Shown here in pieces: positions 6,855 through 12,450 of a stretch of 12,450 nucleotides of DNA. The stretch comes from an uncultured Bacteroidales bacterium (GTDB lineage Bacteria; Bacteroidota; Bacteroidia; Bacteroidales; Muribaculaceae): the NCBI GenBank assembly GCA_949123685.1, contig CASBHZ010000086.1:1-12450 (forward strand), written 5' to 3'. Position 1 is the first letter of the stretch. Each line of letters begins with the position of its first letter. The notes beneath the pieces were generated by a model. The model ran no database searches. It was not told where the DNA came from and was given only the letters and a program-made list of their open reading frames with translations. The position numbers were made by a program, and so were the translations under genes.

Positions 6855-8207
6855 ATGAAAATAGATTATGCCAAGATCGACGAGGTGAACGGTGAAGTTA
6901 CCGTCACTCTTGAAGAAAAGGATTATGCCGACAAAGTAAAGAAACAACTCAAACAGATCGGCAAGAACCATGCGGAACCCGGCTTCCGTCCCGGTCATGT
7001 TCCAGCAGGCCTTATCCAGAAGAAATATGGCGCAGCCGTGAAATATGATATCATCAATAAAGAGGTAGGCAATGCCTTGTTTGATTATATAAAGGAGAAT
7101 AAACTTCATGTTCTCGGCAATCCTGTTCCTCAACAGAATGAAGAATTTAGCATCGAGGCTTCAGACTTCACTTTGAAGTTTAAAGTTGGTATCGCTCCTG
7201 AATTTGATACCCACGTAAACAAAGATCTTCATGTTCCTTATTATAACATCATTGTTTCAGATGAAATGATCGATAACCAGGATCAACAGTTCTCACGTCG
7301 TTTCGGCAAACAGGAATCCGGTGAGGCAGTTGACGCAACAGCACTCGTCAAAGGTGTTATCACTGAGCTTGATGAGAACGGTCAGCCCAAAGAGGACGGT
7401 GTGGTTGTTGAGAACGGTATCGTTTCTCCGCAATATTTCAAAAGCGAAGAGCAGCGCGAGCTTTTCATGGGCAAGAAGGTTGGTGACATCGTTAAGTTCA
7501 ATCCTGCTGCCACATGCGATGCGAATGCCACAGAAATGTCTTCAATGTTGAACATTAGCAAAGAAGAGGTTGATGCTCATAAGGGGGACTTCAATATGGA
7601 GGTTAAGGAGATCATCGTCCTTAAACCGGCTGAACACAACCAGGAATTTTTTGACATGGTGTTCGGTGCTGACAAGGTTCACAATGAGGAGGAATATCGT
7701 GCAGCCCTTAAGGATATGATAACTGCGGGTCTCGCTAACGATTCCAACTATCGTTTCACTATCGATGCCCGTAATGCTATAGCATCTGCAATCGGCGAGC
7801 TCCAGCTTCCCGATGAGATCCTTAAAGATTTCTTGAAAAGCCAGAACGAGGCCCTCAATGATGAGAACATCGATGAGGAATACACACGTCTCCGTCCTGA
7901 ACTCGAATGGGAACTTGAGAAAGAGGCAATCGCTTCTCAGCTTGACATAAAGGTTGACGAAGAAGACCTTAAGAACACTGCGTGCATGATGGCACAGAGC
8001 CAGTTCGCTCAGTATGGTATGGCTAATGTTCCCGCCGAAACACTTGATCGCTATGCTTCTGATATCCTAAAGGATGAGAAGGCACGCAATCAGGTTTACA
8101 ATCAGACTGTAGACATGAAGCTTTACAACGGCATCCGCGCTATGGTAAGCGTTGATGAGAAAGAGGTGAATGTTGAAGAATTCAACGATCTCTTCCGTAA
8201 CGCATAA
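6855..8207 (+). CDS. tig: Trigger factor chaperone
   Basis: Trigger factor is the ribosome-bound chaperone that shields nascent chains near the exit tunnel. The 450-residue length fits (about 430-450). Three regions can be read: ribosome-binding domain about 1-145 with the docking loop GFRPGHVP (43-50); an FKBP-like region about 150-250 (ATALVKGVITELDENG to MEVKEIIVLKP); and a helical substrate-cradling C-domain to residue 450. Two departures stand out. The docking signature reads F44-R45-P46, where E. coli has F-R-K. The FKBP region lacks the usual PGFE-type active-site segment, so prolyl-isomerase activity is doubtful. The ATG is the first in frame after the promoter at 6775-6806. It is followed by clpP and clpX, the usual tig-clpP-clpX order. 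Highly regular codon use suggests strong expression. Confidence 0.96.
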   Translation: MKIDYAKIDEVNGEVTVTLEEKDYADKVKKQLKQIGKNHAEPGFRPGHVPAGLIQKKYGAAVKYDIINKEVGNALFDYIKENKLHVLGNPVPQQNEEFSIEASDFTLKFKVGIAPEFDTHVNKDLHVPYYNIIVSDEMIDNQDQQFSRRFGKQESGEAVDATALVKGVITELDENGQPKEDGVVVENGIVSPQYFKSEEQRELFMGKKVGDIVKFNPAATCDANATEMSSMLNISKEEVDAHKGDFNMEVKEIIVLKPAEHNQEFFDMVFGADKVHNEEEYRAALKDMITAGLANDSNYRFTIDARNAIASAIGELQLPDEILKDFLKSQNEALNDENIDEEYTRLRPELEWELEKEAIASQLDIKVDEEDLKNTACMMAQSQFAQYGMANVPAETLDRYASDILKDEKARNQVYNQTVDMKLYNGIRAMVSVDEKEVNVEEFNDLFRNA

Positions 8208-8208
8208 T

Positions 8209-8216
8209 ATATTTGG
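8209..8216 (+). promoter_or_regulatory. Possible -7 element for clpP
   Basis: TATATTTG directly after the tig stop matches TAnnTTTG. No TTTG occurs at the right distance upstream (about 8184-8189), so the promoter would be weak or regulated. If used, transcription would start near 8222 and place the hairpin at 8231-8271 in the clpP leader. Confidence 0.3.
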
Positions 8217-8230
8217 CATAGAATTTGTTT

Positions 8231-8271
8231 AATGTATATCTGCATGGGCAATTCCCGTGCAGATATATGTT
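8231..8271 (+). promoter_or_regulatory. Strong hairpin between tig and clpP
   Basis: TATATCTGCATGGG (8235-8248) pairs with CCCGTGCAGATATA (8254-8267) over 14 bp, including one U-G pair, around a 5-base loop CAATT. Weaker pairs extend the stem to 8231-8271. No T-tract follows, so a classical terminator is unlikely; an attenuator, RNase processing site or mRNA stabiliser is more plausible. It ends 5 bases before ATG 8277 and 14 before ATG 8286, the likely clpP starts, and it buries the upstream ATG 8232. Confidence 0.7.
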
Positions 8272-8285
8272 ATTTAATGAAGAAT

Positions 8286-8999
8286 ATGAAAAACGATTTT
8301 AGAAATTACGCGGTCAACCATCTTGGGATGAGTTCCAACACGCTTGATTCGTATGCCCGTCATATGGAGAAAACAGCAGGGGGAGTTATGGTTCCGACAT
8401 CCGATTATATGAATCCTTACATCCTTGAGGAGCGTCAGCTTAACGTGACTCAGATGGATGTCTTCTCACGCCTGATGATGGACCGTATCATTTTCCTTGG
8501 CACCCAGGTGTCTGATCAAAGCGCCAATATTATCCAGGCTCAGTTGCTTTATCTTGATTCGGTTGATCCCGACAAAGATATAGCTCTCTATATAAATTCT
8601 CCCGGTGGCTCGGTTTATGCAGGTCTCGGTATCTACGACACCATGCAGTATATCAGTTCGGATGTTTCCACGATCTGCACCGGAATGGCGGCATCCATGG
8701 CGGCAGTGCTTCTTGTTGCGGGCGAACAGGGCAAACGTTTTGCCCTTCCTCATTCGCGCGTCATGATTCACCAGCCGATGGGCGGCATTCAGGGTCAGGC
8801 TTCTGATATTGAGATCACGGCACGTGAAATCCTTAAACTAAAGGAAGAGCTATATAAGATCATATCGGAGCATTCCGGGCAGCCTTTCGAGAAAGTGGAA
8901 GCTGATTCCGACCGTGATTATTGGATGATTGCCAGTGAGGCAAAAGAATACGGTATGATTGACAAAGTTCTTGTGAATCCGAAGAAGGAAGTAAAATAG
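8286..8999 (+). CDS. clpP: ATP-dependent Clp protease proteolytic subunit ClpP
   Basis: ClpP is the serine peptidase barrel (two stacked heptamers) that degrades proteins fed in by ClpX. From ATG 8286 it has 237 residues and begins [15 protein letters not shown], like Bacteroides ClpP. The catalytic triad is S137 (GMAASMAA), H162 (MIHQPMGG) and D211 (DSDRDYW), with the same 25- and 49-residue spacing as in E. coli. The oligomerisation helix and [12 protein letters not shown] are intact. ATG 8277 would add three residues; ATG 8232 would add 18 but lies inside the hairpin stem and encodes unconserved residues. About 40 residues precede [14 protein letters not shown], more than the short E. coli propeptide, so N-terminal processing is likely. 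clpX follows after 78 bases. Confidence 0.96.
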   Translation: MKNDFRNYAVNHLGMSSNTLDSYARHMEKTAGGVMVPTSDYMNPYILEERQLNVTQMDVFSRLMMDRIIFLGTQVSDQSANIIQAQLLYLDSVDPDKDIALYINSPGGSVYAGLGIYDTMQYISSDVSTICTGMAASMAAVLLVAGEQGKRFALPHSRVMIHQPMGGIQGQASDIEITAREILKLKEELYKIISEHSGQPFEKVEADSDRDYWMIASEAKEYGMIDKVLVNPKKEVK

Positions 9000-9077
9000 G
9001 ATTGACAGGCGGGAGTCATGCCCAGCTTGTAAGTGATCTCTCATAAGGATTTTGGTTAAATACTTTAAAAAATATAA

Positions 9078-10325
9078 ATGGCAGTAAAAAGAAACGGTCT
9101 TGTCTGCACTATGTGCGGAAACGTAGACTGCACGGCAACACCTGTCGTGAAGGTGCTTGAAGGTCTTAACCTGTGCACCGATTGCATAAGCTTCATAGAT
9201 GAGGCGCGCGATGTTCAGATCCGTCAGCGCAAAGATTCTGGGAAAAAAGACTCTAAGGCAGGTAAAAGCATACCTAAGCCTAAAGAGATTCATGAGTTCC
9301 TTAATCAATATATAATCGGGCAGGAAGATGCCAAGAAGTATCTTTCCGTTGCTGTCTATAATCATTATAAGCGCATAAACTCCAAGGCGGATGACGATGT
9401 CGATGTTGAGAAATCCAATATAATTCTTGTCGGTCCCACCGGAACCGGCAAGACGCTTCTTGCAAAGACTATCGCCCGTCTGCTTGATGTTCCTTTCACT
9501 ATAGTTGACGCAACGGTTCTTACTGAAGCAGGATATGTGGGTGAGGATATTGAATCATTGCTGACACGTTTGCTCCAGACATGCGACTATGATGTGGAAA
9601 AGGCGCAGCGTGGCATTGTCTTTATCGATGAGATTGATAAGATCGCACGCAAAAGCGATAACCCGTCGATCACCCGTGACGTTAGCGGGGAAGGAGTGCA
9701 GCAGGGATTGTTAAAGCTTCTTGAAGGAAGCACGGTTCTTGTTCCGCCGAATGGCGGCAGGAAGCATCCGGAGCAGAAGTTGATACCGGTTGACACTAAA
9801 AACATACTTTTTATCTGCGGGGGAGCGTTCGATGGCATAGAGCGTAAGATCGCTTCGCGACTTAACACGCATGTGGTGGGTTATGGTCACGATGAGCGTT
9901 CAAAGAAACATCAGCGTGATAATCTGATGAAATATGTTATGCCCCAAGATTTGAAGAGCTTTGGTTTGATTCCCGAGATTATCGGCCGTCTTCCGGTGCT
10001 TACGAGTCTTGAACCACTTGACAAGGAAGCATTGTTGCGAATACTGACGGAGCCGAAGAACGCCATTACGCGTCAGTATAAGAAACTTTTTGAGATGGAT
10101 GGCGTAGAATTGGATTTTACTGACGATGCATTGAACCTTATCGCCGACAAGGCAATCGAGTATAAGCTTGGAGCTCGCGGACTCCGTTCGATTGTTGAGA
10201 CAATTATGGTTGATGCAATGTATGAGGTTCCTTCCAATCCCGAGAAGAAATTTACAGTGGATGCTGCATATGCTGCCAATCAATTGGAGAAAGCGCATTT
10301 TGAACGAACTCGTCTTACGGACTGA
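9078..10325 (+). CDS. clpX: ATP-dependent Clp protease ATPase subunit ClpX
   Basis: ClpX is the hexameric AAA+ unfoldase that recognises tagged proteins and threads them into ClpP. All 415 residues are present. The N-terminal zinc-binding domain has C10, C13, C33 and C36. Walker A GPTGTGKT is at 119-126, pore loop GYVG at 152-155, Walker B IVFIDE at 180-185, the RKH loop at 228-230, arginine finger in [11 protein letters not shown] (R304) and sensor 2 in GARGLR (365-370). The ClpP-docking tripeptide, IGF in E. coli, is VGY at 267-269. The ATG has an A-rich leader typical of Bacteroidetes and no Shine-Dalgarno. I found no convincing promoter in the 78-base gap after clpP, so the two are probably co-transcribed. 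A strong terminator follows. Confidence 0.98.
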   Translation: MAVKRNGLVCTMCGNVDCTATPVVKVLEGLNLCTDCISFIDEARDVQIRQRKDSGKKDSKAGKSIPKPKEIHEFLNQYIIGQEDAKKYLSVAVYNHYKRINSKADDDVDVEKSNIILVGPTGTGKTLLAKTIARLLDVPFTIVDATVLTEAGYVGEDIESLLTRLLQTCDYDVEKAQRGIVFIDEIDKIARKSDNPSITRDVSGEGVQQGLLKLLEGSTVLVPPNGGRKHPEQKLIPVDTKNILFICGGAFDGIERKIASRLNTHVVGYGHDERSKKHQRDNLMKYVMPQDLKSFGLIPEIIGRLPVLTSLEPLDKEALLRILTEPKNAITRQYKKLFEMDGVELDFTDDALNLIADKAIEYKLGARGLRSIVETIMVDAMYEVPSNPEKKFTVDAAYAANQLEKAHFERTRLTD

Positions 10326-10339
10326 TAGGTAAGAGAACA

Positions 10340-10355
10340 TTTAGAAGCTTCTAAA
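10340..10355. repeat. 16-bp perfect palindrome
   Basis: TTTAGAAGCTTCTAAA is a perfect palindrome 14 bases after the clpX stop and two bases before the terminator stem. It could be a binding site for a dimeric protein, an extra RNA stem, or chance; nothing else identifies it. Confidence 0.6.
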
Positions 10356-10357
10356 AG

Positions 10358-10402
10358 GAGCGTTATGTCGAAATTCAGATATTTTGACATAACGCTCTTT
10401 TT
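10358..10402 (+). terminator. Intrinsic terminator after clpX
   Basis: GAGCGTTATGTCGAAAT (10358-10374) pairs with ATTTTGACATAACGCTC (10381-10397), 17 bp including one G-U, with a 6-base loop TCAGAT, then TTTTT at 10398-10402. The A-run before the stem lets it work on the opposite strand as well. It closes the tig-clpP-clpX unit and insulates recQ. Confidence 0.92.
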
Positions 10403-10426
10403 AGTTGCGAAAAAAACTCTACAGAT

Positions 10427-10458
10427 GTTGCGGTAATTCAAAAATTATTTTAATTTTG
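10427..10458 (+). promoter_or_regulatory. Bacteroidetes-type promoter for recQ
   Basis: TAATTTTG at 10451-10458 is a full -7 match, and GTTG at 10427-10430, 20 bases upstream, matches three of four -33 bases. Transcription should start near 10465, giving a leader of about 75 bases. It lies just after the clpX terminator, so recQ probably has its own transcript. Confidence 0.65.
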
Positions 10459-10475
10459 TATTAGCGTATGTTTTT

Positions 10476-10505
10476 ATCTCTGCTTGCAAGAGATATCGCA
10501 GAGAT
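10476..10505 (+). promoter_or_regulatory. recQ leader with two competing hairpins
   Basis: ATCTCTGC (10476-10483) can pair with GCAGAGAT (10498-10505) over 8 bp. Its first six bases can instead pair with AGAGAT (10489-10494). The two stems exclude each other. An outer GCGT/ACGC pair can extend the longer one across a bulge. The leader might be switchable or simply folded; it matches no RNA family I know. Confidence 0.35.
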
Positions 10506-10538
10506 ACGCGTGATTTTAATAATTCAATTTGAGACCGT

Positions 10539-12450
10539 ATGTCCACTCCTCCCGACATTCATGAAGCCCTGAAATATCATTTCGGTTTTGATAAGTTTAA
10601 AGATGATCAGCAGACCATCATCGAGAGCCTTCTCGGTGGGAGCGATGTTTTCGTCCTTATGCCTACAGGTGGTGGCAAATCGCTTTGCTATCAATTGCCA
10701 GCCTTGATGTCGGAAGGAACCGCAGTCGTGATCTCGCCACTGATTGCTTTGATGAAGAATCAGGTGGATGCCATCCGCCATTATGGAGATGACGACGGCA
10801 TTGCACATTTCTTGAACTCTTCATTGACTAAAACGGGGGCGGAAGCAGTGAAGGCAGATGTTAGGGCAGGCAAGACAAAGTTACTTTATGTTGCCCCCGA
10901 ATCCCTTTCAAAGGAATCTAATATAGCCTTTCTGCGTTCTATAAAGATATCGTTTTTTGCCATTGATGAAGCTCATTGCATTTCAGAATGGGGACATGAT
11001 TTCAGACCTGAATACCGGAAGATCCGTCCGCTTATTTCGGAGATAGGTCAATATCCGGTAATAGCATTGACAGCCACCGCCACTCCAAAGGTGCAGCACG
11101 ATATACAGAAGAATCTCGGTATATTGAATGCAAAGGTTTTCAAATCAAGCTTCAATCGTAAGAACCTCTATTATGAAGTTCGGCCGAAGACCAAGGACGT
11201 AGACCGTGAGATCATACGGTATATAAAGGGGCATCAGGGAGAGTCAGGCATCATATATTGCCTGAGCCGCAAAAAGGTTGAGGAACTTGCGGAGACTTTG
11301 AAGATCAACGGCATCTCTTCCCTCCCTTATCACGCCGGGATGGATCCGCAGACACGCTCTGAAAATCAGGATGCATTCCTGGAAGAAAAAGTAGACGTGA
11401 TAGTGGCGACGATCGCTTTTGGCATGGGCATCGACAAGCCGGATGTGAGGTTCGTGATACATTATGATATACCCAAAAGTCTCGAAGGCTATTATCAGGA
11501 AACCGGACGAGCCGGTCGTGATGGCGGGGAAGGAAGGTGCATAACGTTCTATAATAACAAGGATCTTCAGAAACTTGACAAACTGATGCAGAGCAAGACG
11601 GCTTCCGAACAGGAGATTGGAAGGCAGTTGCTGCAAGAGACGGCAAACTATGCCGAATCGTCGGTATGCCGGCGAAGGATATTGCTTCATTATTTCGGGG
11701 AGGAGTATCATGAAGAAAACTGCGGGAACTGTGACAATTGTCTGAATCCTAAAAAGCAGATAGAGGCAGGGGATGCCTTGGCCTCGGCTCTTGAGGCTGT
11801 TAGGGATGTCAAGCAGAATCATAAACAAGAATATATAGTAAATATACTCATCGGCAGAAAGACCGATGAAATTAAATCAAATCATCATTCAGAGGTGGAA
11901 TCCTTCGGAACTTTGGAAAGCGAAGGCGAGAAATTTGCCGCTACCTTGATTCGTCAGGGCGTGATAGGAGGTTATCTGTCGCGCGACTTGGAAAATTACG
12001 GCAATCTCAAGCTTACTGACAAAGGAAGGTGTTTCATCAATAACCCAACTTCATTTAAAATCGTGGAAGATATTGATTATTCTGATGCAGACGTGGAGTT
12101 GCCTTTAAAGGAAGGGGCCTCTTGCGCGGCCGACCCCGAACTCTACGCTATTTTAAAAGATCTAAGAAAAAAAATTGCGCGAAAACAGAATCTCCCTCCT
12201 TATGTAATCTTTCAGGAGCCTTCGCTCGAAGCTATGGCTACCACTTATCCTATCACCGAAGAAGAGTTGGTGAATATTCCCGGGGTGGGAGTGGGAAAAG
12301 CCAAACGCTATGGCAAGGAGTTTATCGAGGTGATAAAACGTCATGTCGATGAAAATGAGATCATCCGTCCGGAAGATATCCGGGTGCGCTGCATGCCTAA
12401 AGATAATAACCTGAAAGTGTCGATCATTCAGGCAATTGACCGGAAGATTG
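10539..12450 (+). CDS. recQ: ATP-dependent DNA helicase RecQ, 3'-truncated by window edge
   Basis: RecQ is a 3'-to-5' DNA helicase of recombinational repair and stalled-fork processing. The frame is open from ATG 10539 to the window end, 637 codons without a stop. Helicase motifs are all present: motif 0 FKDDQQ (20-25), Walker A PTGGGKS (42-48), DEAH (143-146), TATATP (178-183), FGMGIDKPDVR, and QETGRAGRDG (320-329). The RecQ zinc site uses C377, C395, C398 and C401. A winged helix follows at about 410-510, then one HRDC domain at about 532-610 with IPGVGVGKAK. A further C-terminal segment (RVRCMPKDNNLKVSIIQAIDRKI) begins and is cut, consistent with the longer, roughly 725-residue RecQ of Bacteroidetes. 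It sits after clpX, a neighbourhood common in this phylum, with its own promoter. Confidence 0.96.
   Translation, partial: MSTPPDIHEALKYHFGFDKFKDDQQTIIESLLGGSDVFVLMPTGGGKSLCYQLPALMSEGTAVVISPLIALMKNQVDAIRHYGDDDGIAHFLNSSLTKTGAEAVKADVRAGKTKLLYVAPESLSKESNIAFLRSIKISFFAIDEAHCISEWGHDFRPEYRKIRPLISEIGQYPVIALTATATPKVQHDIQKNLGILNAKVFKSSFNRKNLYYEVRPKTKDVDREIIRYIKGHQGESGIIYCLSRKKVEELAETLKINGISSLPYHAGMDPQTRSENQDAFLEEKVDVIVATIAFGMGIDKPDVRFVIHYDIPKSLEGYYQETGRAGRDGGEGRCITFYNNKDLQKLDKLMQSKTASEQEIGRQLLQETANYAESSVCRRRILLHYFGEEYHEENCGNCDNCLNPKKQIEAGDALASALEAVRDVKQNHKQEYIVNILIGRKTDEIKSNHHSEVESFGTLESEGEKFAATLIRQGVIGGYLSRDLENYGNLKLTDKGRCFINNPTSFKIVEDIDYSDADVELPLKEGASCAADPELYAILKDLRKKIARKQNLPPYVIFQEPSLEAMATTYPITEEELVNIPGVGVGKAKRYGKEFIEVIKRHVDENEIIRPEDIRVRCMPKDNNLKVSIIQAIDRKI

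Noticed and set aside
8232..8285. ATG 8232 as the clpP start
   Set aside because: It lies in the base of the strong hairpin and its added residues do not resemble ClpP N-termini, whereas ATG 8286 gives a Bacteroides-like start.
9000..9077. Promoter for clpX in the clpP-clpX gap
   Set aside because: A TTTTGG occurs near 9051, but the TA of TAnnTTTG and a correctly spaced -33 box are missing. Co-transcription with clpP is simpler.
8850..9365. 171-residue minus-strand frame across the clpP-clpX junction
   Set aside because: It overlaps the 3' end of clpP and the zinc domain of clpX, both well conserved; its translation shows no recognisable family.
11244..11828. 194-residue open frame on the minus strand
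   Set aside because: It is antisense to the RecQ helicase and zinc regions, which carry all expected motifs, and its translation resembles no known family.
1..12450. CRISPR array, tRNA, rRNA, insertion sequence or defence system
   Set aside because: I found no regularly spaced repeats, tRNA-like folds, transposase motifs or terminal inverted repeats; the genes are housekeeping genes in a familiar order.

Overview
The window is a contig end from a member of the Bacteroidales, probably a gut lineage such as Muribaculaceae; the family is inferred and the order is well supported. The evidence is the gene order yicC-gmk-nadD followed by tig-clpP-clpX-recQ, a DUF3943 outer-membrane-type protein, A-rich leaders without Shine-Dalgarno sequences, and several promoters matching the Bacteroidetes pattern TTTG-N19/20-TAnnTTTG. 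All recognised genes are on the + strand and coding density is high.

Bases 1-45 are not genomic. They are the end of an Illumina P7 primer, an apparent 8-base index and the complete TruSeq read-2 adapter, left untrimmed. Genomic sequence begins at 46, inside a phospho-sugar mutase gene whose 5' part, including the catalytic-serine loop, is missing. A hairpin follows the mutase, then a secreted or outer-membrane DUF3943 protein.

A clear promoter at 2754-2784 starts a tightly packed cluster: yicC (endoribonuclease family), gmk (guanylate kinase), nadD (NAD biosynthesis), a probable DUF5063 protein, and an M18 aminopeptidase. gmk/nadD and nadD/DUF5063 overlap, which suggests co-translation. A second promoter (6775-6806) drives the protein quality-control block: trigger factor, ClpP protease and ClpX unfoldase. 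A strong hairpin lies between tig and clpP, and a textbook intrinsic terminator follows clpX. recQ then has its own promoter and a structured leader, and runs off the right edge after its HRDC domain.

Functionally the block links RNA turnover, nucleotide and NAD supply, peptide breakdown, nascent-chain folding and regulated proteolysis, followed by DNA repair. I see no mobile element, CRISPR array, tRNA, rRNA or unknown multi-gene system. The notable points are the adapter contamination, the non-canonical trigger-factor docking loop, the tig-clpP hairpin and structured leaders of yicC and recQ.
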